Shown here: piece by piece, positions 45,297-54,600 of the stretch
Layout of the letters: every line of letters starts with the position of its first letter
How positions within the stretch are numbered: the first letter of the stretch is position 1
Origin: Candidatus Endomicrobiellum devescovinae
Lineage (GTDB): Bacteria > Elusimicrobiota > Endomicrobiia > Endomicrobiales > Endomicrobiaceae
NCBI GenBank assembly: GCA_031267795.1
Contig: JAIRYK010000022.1
Coordinates: forward strand, 235,837 to 299,836
Length of the DNA stretch: 64,000 bases
Direction: 5' to 3'
The notes under the pieces: model-generated
What the model was told of the DNA's origin: nothing
Databases searched by the model: none
Seen by the model: the letters and a program-made list of their open reading frames with translations, nothing else
Position numbers and translations under genes: made by a program

Positions 45297-45527
45297 TCAC
45301 TCTACTACTTCTACCGTTGCTCTCTTATCAAGTTTTGCGGAGGCAGAATTCACAATAATTCTTATTGCCTTAATTATTCTTCCTTCCTTGCCAATAATCT
45401 TCCCTCTGTCTCCATCGGCGACTTTTAACTCTAAAACTGTTGCTTTTTCACCTGCAATTTCTTTGACTTCCACATGATCCGGGTTGTCAACCAAAGCTTT
45501 CGCAATCAAAAGCACTAGCTCTTTCAT
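45297..45527 (-). CDS. khpA: KhpA-like KH-domain RNA-binding protein
   Basis: This 76-residue protein has a single KH domain with the motif GDRGKIIGKEGRIIKAIRII (GxxG loop GKEG). It binds RNA. ATG 45527 follows GGAGGG at good spacing; the longer frame to 45560 is not needed. It lies between rpsP and rimM. Confidence 0.92.
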   Translation of the reverse strand: MKELVLLIAKALVDNPDHVEVKEIAGEKATVLELKVADGDRGKIIGKEGRIIKAIRIIVNSASAKLDKRATVEVVE

Positions 45528-45563
45528 GAGTCGTCCCTCCGTTATTTGATTAAGAGGCAAACG

Positions 45564-45815
45564 TTATTTATTTTCAGACGTTTGGCTCTTTTTTATCAAT
45601 ACCGCAACAGTTTCGGAAGCTTTTGCTCCTGCACTTAACCAATAGTTAACTCTGTCCATATTGATATTGAGCTTATTGTCTAAGGCTATAGGATCATACT
45701 GCCCTAAAATTTCAATAGGTTGTCCATCTCTTTTTGATTTCTGCTCAACTGCAACAACTCTATAATAAGGTCTTTTTGGTTTGCCTGTTCTTTGCAAACG
45801 TAGTCGAACTGCCAT
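45564..45815 (-). CDS. rpsP: 30S ribosomal protein S16
   Basis: The 83 residues begin MAVRLRLQRTGKPKRPYYRV and include the IEILGQYDPIA block and YWLSAGAKASETV. It is the first gene of the rpsP-to-yraN run, preceded by GGAGG and by a hairpin that ends the next gene upstream. Confidence 0.97.
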   Translation of the reverse strand: MAVRLRLQRTGKPKRPYYRVVAVEQKSKRDGQPIEILGQYDPIALDNKLNINMDRVNYWLSAGAKASETVAVLIKKSQTSENK

Positions 45816-45850
45816 CTTTGTACCTCCATAGTATTTAACACAATAACTAA

Positions 45851-45877
45851 CTCCAAGGCTGAGGTACAGCCTTGGAG
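45851..45877 (-). terminator. terminator hairpin after the GGGtGRT gene
   Basis: CTCCAAGGCTG and CAGCCTTGGAG form a perfect 11-bp stem with a five-base loop, between the GGGtGRT stop (45923) and rpsP. It lacks a long U tract, but separates the two transcripts. Confidence 0.65.
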
Positions 45878-45922
45878 TATAGATTATATATAAACCAGTT
45901 AATAATTGTCAACCTAAAATCT

Positions 45923-46924
45923 TTACTTATAGGACTCTTCTATGGCAACAGCTACGGCAACAGAAGCTCCTACCATAGGATTGTTACCCATGCCTATAAG
46001 ACCCATCATCTCAACGTGGGCAGGAACTGAAGAAGATCCGGCAAACTGAGCATCGCCGTGCATACGCCCCATGGTGTCTGTCATACCGTAAGAAGCAGGA
46101 CCTGCAGCCATGTTGTCAGGATGCAAAGTTCTTCCAGTTCCACCACCTGAAGCTACTGAAAAATATTTTTTCCCATTTTCAACAGCCCATTTTTTGTATG
46201 TTCCAGCAACAGGGTGTTGGAACCGCGTAGGATTTGTAGAGTTCCCCGTTATAGAAACATCTACTCCTTCTTTTATCATGATTGCTACACCTTCGCTTAC
46301 GTCATCGGCACCGTAAACTCTTACTTTTGATTTGTCGCCTTTTGAAAAAGGCGTTTCTTTTGTTATATGTAAATTACCCGTTGAGTAATCATATTCAGTT
46401 TCAACATGGGTAAATCCGTTAACGCGACTTATAACATAAGCTGCATCTTTTCCCAAACCATTCAATATAACTTTCAAAGGATCTTTGCGGACTTTATTTG
46501 CCGTTCTTGCAATACCAATGGCGCCTTCAGCCGCGGCAAAACTTTCGTGTCCTGCTAAAAAGCAAAAACATTTTGTTTGCTCCCTAAGAAGCATCGCCGC
46601 CAGATTTCCGTGCCCTAGTCCTACCAAACGTTGATCAGCAACAGATCCGGGGATACAAAAAGACTGCAAACCTATGCCTATGGATTCGGCAGCTTCAGCT
46701 GCAGTTTTTACATCTTTCTTTAAAGCAATTGCCGCACCAACTGTATAAGCCCAAACAGCATTGTCAAAAGCTATAGGCTGAATGCCTTTAACTATTTTTT
46801 CTACATCTATACCTTTATCAAGACACAGCTTCTGAGCTTCTTCCAAATCTTTAATTCTGTATTTTTTAATAGCTGCTTCTATTTGTTTTATTCTTCTTTC
46901 ATAACTTTCAAATGTGATTGCCAT
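45923..46924 (-). CDS. GGGtGRT family glycine-rich protein
   Basis: The protein of about 333 residues carries the family signature GGGTGRTLHPDNMAAGPASY near residue 265, preceded by GNSTNPTRFQHPVAGTYKKW. Other regions include GLGHGNLAAMLLREQTKCFCFLAG. Function is not known; it is known from anaerobes. ATG 46924 follows AAGGAG at six bases and is preferred to the frame start at 46984. It is 10 bp after a NifU-like gene on the same strand, so a linked role with iron-sulfur clusters is plausible but not proven. Confidence 0.85.
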   Translation of the reverse strand: MAITFESYERRIKQIEAAIKKYRIKDLEEAQKLCLDKGIDVEKIVKGIQPIAFDNAVWAYTVGAAIALKKDVKTAAEAAESIGIGLQSFCIPGSVADQRLVGLGHGNLAAMLLREQTKCFCFLAGHESFAAAEGAIGIARTANKVRKDPLKVILNGLGKDAAYVISRVNGFTHVETEYDYSTGNLHITKETPFSKGDKSKVRVYGADDVSEGVAIMIKEGVDVSITGNSTNPTRFQHPVAGTYKKWAVENGKKYFSVASGGGTGRTLHPDNMAAGPASYGMTDTMGRMHGDAQFAGSSSVPAHVEMMGLIGMGNNPMVGASVAVAVAIEESYK

Positions 46925-46934
46925 AGTAGTCTCC

Positions 46935-47654
46935 TTATTCCTTTCTAGGATCAATTTTCTTAACCGCTTCATCAAATCGACCATATGTGTTCACATTCTT
47001 ATCAAATGCTTCTTTGTGAGAGATACCTTTCTTTATGGCGTCCATCATTTTTCCTAAGTGAACAAATTTATACCCTATAACTTCATTATTTGCGTCTAAT
47101 CCTATTTCAAGTACATATCCTTCTGCCATTTCCAAATATCGGACACCCTTGTTATTTGTGCTGTACATGGTGCCAATCTGCGAACGAAGACCTTTTCCCA
47201 GATCTTCCATTCCTGCACCTATCGGAAGACCTCCTTCAGAAAACGCCGTTTGAGTTCTCCCGTACACTATCTGGAGGAAAAGCTCTCTCATGGCAGTGTT
47301 TATAGCGTCACAGACCAAATCTGAATTCAATGCTTCTAAAATAGTCTTGCCGCTGAGAACTTCTGCTGCCATAGCAGCTGAGTGCGTCATACCGCTGCAG
47401 CCTATCGTTTCTATCAAGGCTTCTTCTATAACGCCTTTCTTAACATTTAAGGTCAATTTGCAAGCGCCTTGTTGAGGGGCACACCAACCTATTCCGTGCG
47501 TCAATCCACTTATATCGGTAATTTGCGTGGCTTTTACCCATTTCCCCTCTTCAGGAATAGGAGCAGGTCCGTGTTTGGCACCCTTAGCTACGCATGTCAT
47601 TTGTTGTACTTCATGAGAACATTCGTAAGCGCATTTTTCTTTGTTGCAACTCAT
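46935..47654 (-). CDS. NifU/IscU-like iron-sulfur scaffold domain protein
   Basis: This 239-residue protein has a cysteine-rich start (CNKEKCAYECSHEV, TCVAKG) and a NifU_N-like core: GWCAPQQGACKLTLNV and IETIGCSGMTHSAAMAAEVLSGKTILEAL. The canonical third cluster cysteine is not at its usual place (LVC is near), so cluster binding might differ. It is paired with the GGGtGRT gene. The family is known to sit beside GGGtGRT proteins, though the role is not established. Confidence 0.75.
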   Translation of the reverse strand: MSCNKEKCAYECSHEVQQMTCVAKGAKHGPAPIPEEGKWVKATQITDISGLTHGIGWCAPQQGACKLTLNVKKGVIEEALIETIGCSGMTHSAAMAAEVLSGKTILEALNSDLVCDAINTAMRELFLQIVYGRTQTAFSEGGLPIGAGMEDLGKGLRSQIGTMYSTNNKGVRYLEMAEGYVLEIGLDANNEVIGYKFVHLGKMMDAIKKGISHKEAFDKNVNTYGRFDEAVKKIDPRKE

Positions 47655-47686
47655 TTTTTATCTCCTTAAATTTTTTACATACAAAC

Positions 47687-47717
47687 AAAAAAACTGTCTT
47701 ATCTATAGACAAGACAG
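47687..47717 (-). terminator. terminator of tRNA-Ser
   Basis: CTGTCTT and AAGACAG flank a self-complementary TCTATAGA core; on the minus strand the stem is followed by seven T. It is about 60 bp after the 3' end of tRNA-Ser, and upstream of the NifU-like gene. Confidence 0.75.
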
Positions 47718-47774
47718 GCTAAACTCTCTCAATATTTCAAAAAGAAAATAAGACAGGACTGTTTGTTATAGAAC

Positions 47775-47865
47775 GGAGGGGGAGAGATTCGAACTCTCGA
47801 TACGGACTTTCATCCGTATACCGGTTTAGCAAACCAGCGCACTAGGCCAACTATGCGACCCCTCC
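47775..47865 (-). tRNA. tRNA-Ser (anticodon GCU)
   Basis: The minus strand folds into a tRNA: acceptor GGAGGGG with CCCCTCC, D arm, anticodon arm with loop TTGCTAA (GCU), a long variable arm starting TACGGA (class II, as in tRNA-Ser), and T arm GAGAG TTCGAAT CTCTC. CCA is not encoded. It reads AGC/AGU codons. Confidence 0.95.
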
Positions 47866-48162
47866 ACTTTTTAGCTTTATCTTTATTGATTTTATTCGGT
47901 ACGCCGTTTATCATTTAGTATAGATATAGTCGCGATGCACCTTTAAAATTTAACTATCTAACCAAAAACACTTGCTTGCAGTGTTCACAAAAATAATCAT
48001 TCTACAGTTAGGGATTGTACAAAAAATTCTTGTTCCTTGCAATGCGTTAGATTATCTATTTTTGGATTTGTTAATAAAACTTGCAACAGATTTATGCCAT
48101 CTTTTTATTTTTTTTCTTAAGCCTGATAGTATTATTAAATTAGCCTAGTATATGTTTAAGAT

Positions 48163-48192
48163 TTTACATTCGTATCTATTAGTTGATATAAT
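48163..48192 (+). promoter_or_regulatory. promoter of folD
   Basis: TTTACA at 48163-48168 and TATAAT at 48187-48192, 18 bp apart, 39 bp before the folD start. The folD ribosome binding site is AGAGGA. Confidence 0.55.
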
Positions 48193-48230
48193 CATTTTGA
48201 GATTATGAGATGTAATTTTAAGAGGATACA

Positions 48231-49097
48231 ATGAAACTAATAGACGGCAAAAAAATATCAAACGACTTAAGATTAGGAATTAAAGACCATGTCAAAAAAA
48301 TCAAACAAGAAACAGGAAATCTTCCAGGTCTTGCAACAATTTTAGTAGGGCAAAATCCTGCAAGCCAAGTATATATAAAATCAAAAATTAAGGCTTGCCA
48401 AGAGGCGGGGATTCAATCTTTCCACCACAATCTTGATGAGAATTCTTCAAAAGAAGATATTATCTCATTAATAAACGAACTAAACAAAAGCTCCAAGGTT
48501 GATGGAATTTTGCTTCAGCTGCCCCTTCCAAATAATGAATATGCCCAAGACTGCATAAATGCAATAAGTCCTTTAAAAGACGTAGATGGCTTACATCCTT
48601 TTAACGCAGGTCTTTTGAATTTGTCAAAAAGTTGGGATGAAATTATCAAAAAAAATATTTTGGTTTCTTGCACTCCGTTAGGAGTTATATATCTTCTTCA
48701 CAAATCAAACATATCAATTGAAGGGAAAACAGCAATTGTCATTGGAAGGTCTAACTTAGTCGGCAAACCTCTTTCAATGTTGCTGCTTGCAAATAACGCG
48801 ACAGTAATAATGGCTCATTCCAAAACCAAAAACTTAAAAGAAATGTGTAAAAATGCCGACATTGTTATTGCAGCAATAGGCAACTCTAAATTTCTAAACA
48901 AGAATTTTATAAAAGACGGAGCAACAGTTATTGATGTGGGCATCAATAGAACTCCCGACGGACTGTGCGGCGATGTTGACTTCAATTCTGTTAAAGACAT
49001 GGATGTAACTATAACTCCTGTACCCGGCGGTGTAGGACCAATGACGATAACAATGCTGCTTGAAAATACGCTCAAAGCATTTAAAAACAGACATTGA
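48231..49097 (+). CDS. folD: methylenetetrahydrofolate dehydrogenase/cyclohydrolase
   Basis: FolD converts methylene-THF to formyl-THF. The 288 residues show GLATILVGQNPASQVYIKSK (catalytic Lys), DGILLQLPLP, KDVDGLHPFN, CTPLGVIYLL, VIGRSNLVGKPLSMLLL, and ITPVPGGVGPMTITML at the end. It is a single gene with its own promoter. Confidence 0.96.
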   Translation: MKLIDGKKISNDLRLGIKDHVKKIKQETGNLPGLATILVGQNPASQVYIKSKIKACQEAGIQSFHHNLDENSSKEDIISLINELNKSSKVDGILLQLPLPNNEYAQDCINAISPLKDVDGLHPFNAGLLNLSKSWDEIIKKNILVSCTPLGVIYLLHKSNISIEGKTAIVIGRSNLVGKPLSMLLLANNATVIMAHSKTKNLKEMCKNADIVIAAIGNSKFLNKNFIKDGATVIDVGINRTPDGLCGDVDFNSVKDMDVTITPVPGGVGPMTITMLLENTLKAFKNRH

Positions 49098-49171
49098 TTT
49101 TCTTATAACTGTTTTTTTGAGTGCAAGTTAGGTGTTTATGAAATAATTAAAATTTTTCTTTCGGAGATAAA

Positions 49172-49966
49172 ATGAATTTTTCTTTTTTGACAGCCTTTCT
49201 TTTTCCAATACTGGCGGGGCTGATGTATTTTGTTATGGCAGCAGAAGTAAGACGCACAAGCAAATTTCGTTCAATGATGTTTGGGGATATAGGTTTTAAA
49301 AAAATTGAAGCAGCTTTTATAATGTTTGGAATCTATTTTATAACAAGACCTCTTCAAAATATTTTAGGTCCTCATCCAATGCCTTTGATAGTAAATTGTC
49401 TCCGACAATTTTTTCTGATGGCTGTGATAGCCCCATCTATTCTCGTAGCTATTTTTCACTGGGTGCCAACGCCAAGCGGTGCTCCTCACTCGTCAAAATT
49501 TGCCTCCTATACAGTAGGAATCTTAATGGGAATAATTTTTATTTTATTAAATACTTTGGCAGTAACTGGATCTAAGGTTTTATCAATATGGGGTTCTATA
49601 ACACTATACGATCCTGTATGGTTTAAGTCAGCAAATCCTCCGATACAACTTATACTTATACACTTGATATGCCAGTTTGTATCTCCAGTTGGGTTCTTGC
49701 TTCTTGCAGCAGCATATGTAAGACACAGACGACATAATTATCAACTTGCAAATATTTACAATTTGATACCGACGAAGTGGAGGTATCTTGAAGCAAGTCT
49801 TATTATTTTTGCAGGCTCATTTATTGTCGCTGGATTAACCACACTTTTTGGCAATTATTACACATATATATGGATTATTTACTTTGTGGGAGCTCTTGTG
49901 TCGGGCTTTTTTGAAATGAAAAGCATAAAACTTCCCCCGCGAAATACTCCAAAAGACTTGAAATAA
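49172..49966 (+). CDS. polytopic membrane protein of unknown function
   Basis: This 264-residue protein has about six or seven transmembrane segments and short polar loops. The part from about residue 85 on shows FHWVPTPSGAPHSSKFASYTVGIL-like sequence. I do not recognise a family. It follows folD by 75 bp and is preceded by TCGGAGA. The overall layout is that of a transporter or sensor module, but this is not demonstrable. Confidence 0.7.
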   Translation: MNFSFLTAFLFPILAGLMYFVMAAEVRRTSKFRSMMFGDIGFKKIEAAFIMFGIYFITRPLQNILGPHPMPLIVNCLRQFFLMAVIAPSILVAIFHWVPTPSGAPHSSKFASYTVGILMGIIFILLNTLAVTGSKVLSIWGSITLYDPVWFKSANPPIQLILIHLICQFVSPVGFLLLAAAYVRHRRHNYQLANIYNLIPTKWRYLEASLIIFAGSFIVAGLTTLFGNYYTYIWIIYFVGALVSGFFEMKSIKLPPRNTPKDLK

Positions 49967-50063
49967 AATTTATTTTTTTATTAAAATATCACTAGCATCT
50001 AGACTTTCCGCAATTAGCGCGCGGAAATAAAAACAAGGGATAACTTCCCAAAAGGAGCCGAGA

Positions 50064-50132
50064 ATGGCTTGTGGATGCAAGAAGAAAAAAGCTGCGCCTA
50101 AGAAAAAGACGGTAAAGAAAAAGAAAAAATAA
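50064..50132 (+). CDS. 22-residue Cys/Lys-rich microprotein
   Basis: An ATG with the strong ribosome binding site AAAGGAG (seven or so bases upstream) opens a 22-codon frame starting MACGCKKKKAAP and ending in five lysines: two cysteines, two short basic blocks, net charge about +13. It is followed 15 bp later by a perfect 16-bp terminator hairpin, so it has its own transcript end. Codons use both AAA and AAG, not just a poly-A accident. No homologue is known to me. It may be a nucleic-acid-binding peptide, a metal-binding peptide, or a leader. Confidence 0.6.
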   Translation: MACGCKKKKAAPKKKTVKKKKK

Positions 50133-50146
50133 GAACGCTCAATTGG

Positions 50147-50185
50147 AATACTAAATCGCTTCATTAAACGAAGCGATTTAGTATT
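50147..50185 (+). terminator. terminator after the microprotein gene
   Basis: AATACTAAATCGCTTC and GAAGCGATTTAGTATT form a perfect 16-bp stem with a seven-base loop, followed by TTATAA. It ends the short transcript 15 bp beyond the microprotein stop. Confidence 0.8.
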
Positions 50186-50316
50186 TTATAACTAAAATTC
50201 TTAACGTTTGATATTGTTAAATTTTGCCGCACCTGAGCTTACGCTTTGGTAGGCATTTTTTTTATGAATCATTTTTCCTTTTTGCTCAAAAGCAGGAAAA
50301 ATCAAGTTTGAACAAC

Positions 50317-50366
50317 AATTTTAACCACATCCACCGAAATATATTTCGGTGGATGTGGTTAAAATT
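50317..50366 (-). terminator. perfect 23-bp inverted repeat after serS
   Basis: The arms starting AATTTTAACCACATCC and ending GGATGTGGTTAAAATT pair perfectly over 23 bp with a four-base loop, 14 bp beyond the serS stop. It probably ends the dnaE-serS transcript. Its length is more than a terminator needs, so a protein site is also possible. Confidence 0.6.
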
Positions 50367-50379
50367 AAGGAAGTAATTA

Positions 50380-51651
50380 TTATTTGTTTTTTATTATATC
50401 AAAACCTGTGTATTTGCGAAGAACCTCTGGTATTACAACAGAACCATCTTCTTGCTGATAGTATTCAAGGATTGCAGCAAAAGTTCTGCCAACTGCAACG
50501 CCAGAACCGTTTAATGTATGTATAAGTTCCTTTTTTTTGTCTTTATATTTTACTTTTATATTCATTCTTCTTGCCTGAAAATCTTTAAAGTTTGAACATG
50601 AAGAAATTTCTCTATACACACCGTCACCGGCAAGCCATACTTCTAAATCATAAGTTTTTGACGATGAAAAGCCTGTATCGCCGCTAGATAAAAGAGAAAC
50701 TCTGTACGGAAGACCTAGCAATTCCAAAACATGTCCAGCGTCTAAAACAAGCACCTCAAGTTCTTCGTCAGAGTTTTCCGGTTTTACGAATTTTACAAGC
50801 TCTACTTTATTAAACTGGTGATTTCTTATAAGTCCTTTTGTGTCTTTTCCGTAGGCACCTGCTTCCCTTCTAAAGCAAGCGGAATAAGAAACAAGTTTTT
50901 TGGGAAGACTATCTTCATCCAAAATTTCGTCCCTATAAATATTTGTGACGGGAATTTCTGCAGTTGATATTAAATACAGTTCATCATTAGCGCATTTAAA
51001 AGCTTCTTCAGCAAATTTAGGAAGCTGCCCAGTGCCAAACATAGATTCCCTATTTACAAGATACGGAGTCATTATTTCTTTATAACCTCTTTCTTTATGC
51101 GTATCTAAAAAGAAAGAAATAATCGCTCTTTCCAAAGCACAGCCTTCATTTTTCAGAACAACAAATCTTGACCCTGAAATTTTGGAAGCTGTCGCAAAGT
51201 CAATAATCCCAAGCTTTTCGCCTACTTCCCAGTGGTATTTTGGTTTGAAAGAAGTTTTTTTAGGTTCACCGATATATCTAATAATTTTATTATCTCTTTC
51301 GTCTTTTCCGACAGGCACGCTTGAGTCGGGAATATTTGGAAGACCCAATAAAAAATCTTCTATATGATTTTCCAAAGACAAAAGTTGTTTTTCCTGTTCT
51401 TGAATTAAATCTCTTATTTCATTCATTTCTTCAAGCACTTCAGGCGGTGGTTCTTTTCCTTCTCTTTTAAGCTTGCCGACTTCTTCAGAAACTTTATTTC
51501 TTTTTAATCTTAACTTTTCATTCTCGTTTATGACAAACTTTCTTTCGTCGTCCCATTTTAAAAGTTCCGTAAAATCTATTTCTTTGTTCCTAGTTGACAT
51601 AGCTCGTTTTACAGCTTCAGGATTTTCTCTAATAACTTTGATGTCTAACAT
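50380..51651 (-). CDS. serS: seryl-tRNA synthetase
   Basis: The 423-residue class II synthetase charges tRNA-Ser. It has the N-terminal coiled-coil arm (about residues 30-105), [13 protein letters not shown], motif 2 [21 protein letters not shown] and motif 3 [15 protein letters not shown]. It lies 18 bp after dnaE. A tRNA-Ser gene is 2.5 kb away. Confidence 0.97.
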   Translation of the reverse strand: MLDIKVIRENPEAVKRAMSTRNKEIDFTELLKWDDERKFVINENEKLRLKRNKVSEEVGKLKREGKEPPPEVLEEMNEIRDLIQEQEKQLLSLENHIEDFLLGLPNIPDSSVPVGKDERDNKIIRYIGEPKKTSFKPKYHWEVGEKLGIIDFATASKISGSRFVVLKNEGCALERAIISFFLDTHKERGYKEIMTPYLVNRESMFGTGQLPKFAEEAFKCANDELYLISTAEIPVTNIYRDEILDEDSLPKKLVSYSACFRREAGAYGKDTKGLIRNHQFNKVELVKFVKPENSDEELEVLVLDAGHVLELLGLPYRVSLLSSGDTGFSSSKTYDLEVWLAGDGVYREISSCSNFKDFQARRMNIKVKYKDKKKELIHTLNGSGVAVGRTFAAILEYYQQEDGSVVIPEVLRKYTGFDIIKNK

Positions 51652-51669
51652 TCTTTTTCTCCATATAAC

Positions 51670-54600
51670 TTAATTAGAATATCTCAATTCAACAGAGTTT
51701 TTTATGCCAATAGCTGATTCTACATCGTTTATAAAGTTATCTGAACAGTCTGCAAGATACTCAGTCTCTATTGAAAAATTTCCGTGCAGAACATCTTCTA
51801 AGTCAATATAAACTTTTGCTTTGCCTTTATTAGCACTAAAAATTTTTTTTAAATCGTCGCTTAAAACATCATCGTACCTTGTGGTTGAAAGTCTTACATG
51901 AACTTCGCCTGAATTAGGCGGGAATTTCTTTTTTGCTTCATCTATAGTGATAATATCTTCAACTATTATTTCAGGCTGCCCCTGTGTCCCCATTAGCCGA
52001 CCTTTTACTACAATAACATTGTTTTGAGTTAAATAAGTTCCAAATCTTTCAAAAACTTTAGGGAACAAAACTGCGTCCACACTGCCATGCAAATCTTCTA
52101 TTTTTATTCTTGCGTATGGCTCTTTTTTAGCTTTTGATATAAGTTTTTTAATTGAAACTATCATACCTGCAATACGTATAATCTGAGCTGTTTTAAAATC
52201 AACATTTTCTTTGGGTTCCGGGAGTTTATCTAATCTATAATTAGAATAGGCTATTATTTCTCTCTTTCTTGGAGCAAGAGGATGTCCTGAAAGGTAAAAT
52301 CCCAAAACTTCCTTTTCGTACTCCAATGCTTCAAAAATATCCAAAGGTTTTGCTTTTTGCAATGATGACGCACTAATCATAGTTTCGGCACTGTCAAACA
52401 AAAATCCCTGAGCTGATTCTTTATCCTGTTTTATCTTTGCAGCTTTATCAACCGACGAATCTATACTTTTCAGCAAACTTGATCTTGTTTCAAGCTTTTC
52501 AGAACCGAAAGAATCAAAAACTCCAGCTTTTGCAAGGCATTCAAAAGCTTTTTTATTAGTGGATTTTAAGTCTATTCTCTGTAGAAAATCGTCCCAATCT
52601 TTAAATTTGGCTTCTTTGCCATTAACCGATCTTGCCTGCTCTATAGACTGCGTTAGACCTTCTCCTATGTTTTTAATAGCAAGAAGTCCAAAACGTATAT
52701 CCGAGCCTTCTATTTTAAATTGTCCATCGGAATATTGAATATCAGGCGGCAACACTTTAATGCCAAACAATGCTGCATCATCTAAATACATTACAAGTTT
52801 ACTTTCTTCATTATCTTTTACAGCCGAACGACCGATTTCGCTGTTAAGCAAGGCTGTTAAATATTCCAATGGATAATTTGCTTTTAAATACGCAGTTCTG
52901 TAAGATACCACACCGTAAGCTGCAGAGTGAGACTTGTTAAATCCGTATCCTGCAAAAGCTACGATATTGTTAAAAACTTTTTCAGAAATTTTTTTGTCTA
53001 TGCCTTTTGCTTTTGCGCCGTTTATAAATTTCTCTCTTTGTTTCTCAATAACTTCAGGAATTTTTTTACTCATCGCTTTGCGAAGACTATCTGCTTCCCC
53101 TGGCGTAAAACCAGCCATAGCAACAGACATCTTCATAACTTGTTCCTGATATAAAATAACACCGTACGTATTTTTTAATATAGGCTCCTGCAATGGATGG
53201 TCGTAAATAATCGGCGTTTTCCCGTGTTTTCTGTTTACAAAATCGTCCAACATCCCAGAACCCATAGGACCTGGTCTGTACAAAGCTATCAAAGCGACAA
53301 CATCGTCAATGTTGCTAGGCTTTAGTTTTCTTATCAATTCTCTCATGCCTTTGCTTTCAAGCTGAAACACGCCCATAGTTTTTGCTTCGGCAAGAAGTTT
53401 ATAAGATTGCTCATTATCCAAAGATATGTTGTCTAAGTCAAACTCAGGTTTTTTCTTGCGGATAAATTTTACGCATTCATCAATAATGGTAAGCGTCCTA
53501 AGCCCCAAAAAGTCAACTTTTAAAAGACCAAGCTGTGGCAATACCACACCGTCGTACTGCGTAGTGACAATATTTTTTGAACCTTTTGAAAGTGGCGAAT
53601 AATTAGTTATTTCTTCATTGGCTATAACCATACCAGCAGCATGCACGCCCGTATGCCTTTTAAGACCTTCTAGTTTTTGCGAAGTCTCTATAAGGTTTGC
53701 AATACGCTCGTCAGTTTTTACAAGTTTTATCAGATCTGCAGAAGATTCCAAAGCTTCGGCAATACTTGCGTTTTGTGGAACAAGTTTAGCTATGCTGTTT
53801 GACTCTGTCGGTGTAAACCCCATGACTCTTGCTACATCTTTTATAACAAGTCTAGATTGCATTGATCCAAACGTTATAATCTGTGCACATTTCTCTTCAC
53901 CGTATTTGTGGCGAACATATTCTATAACCTGTTCTCTGCCTGAATCTGCAAAATCTATATCCAAATCTGGCATTGAGCGTCTATCTGGGTTTAGAAATCT
54001 TTCAAACAATAGGTCATACTTTAAAGGGCAAATATCAGTAATACCCAACGTGTAAGCAACCATTGAGCCTGCGCCTGAACCTCTTCCCGGTCCTACAGGA
54101 ATCCCGTTATCTTTTGCGTATTTTATGAAGTCTGAAACTATTAAAAAGTAGGATGCGAAACCCATTCTGTTAATAACAGAAAGCTCGTGTTTTAATCTAT
54201 TTTCCTGTTCACAATCAACGTTTCTATATCTTTTTATAAGACCTTGTCTGCATAAACTTTCTAAATATTCTGAGTCCGACTTGTATTCTTCTGGTACGGG
54301 AAACTGTGGTAAAAGCAGATTATCCATATCTATTTCAACGTTACACTTTTCGGCAATTTCCAAAGTAGTTTTTAAAGATTGAGGAATATACTCAAATGTC
54401 TTTGCCATATCCTCAGCACTGCGATAATAAAACAGGTCTGAGTCAAACTTTAATCTTTTAGGATCGTTTAACGTCCTACCTGTACCTATACAAAGTAAAA
54501 TATCGTGGATTTTCGCATCTGATTTTCTTAAGAAATGACAGTCATTTGTAGCAACTAGCGGGATTGTTATTTTTTTTGAAAGTTCAAGAAGATCAGGTAT

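Noticed and set aside
47866..48162. Second tRNA or other RNA in the gap before folD
   Set aside because: No cloverleaf or known RNA core was found; only AT-rich sequence leading to the folD promoter.
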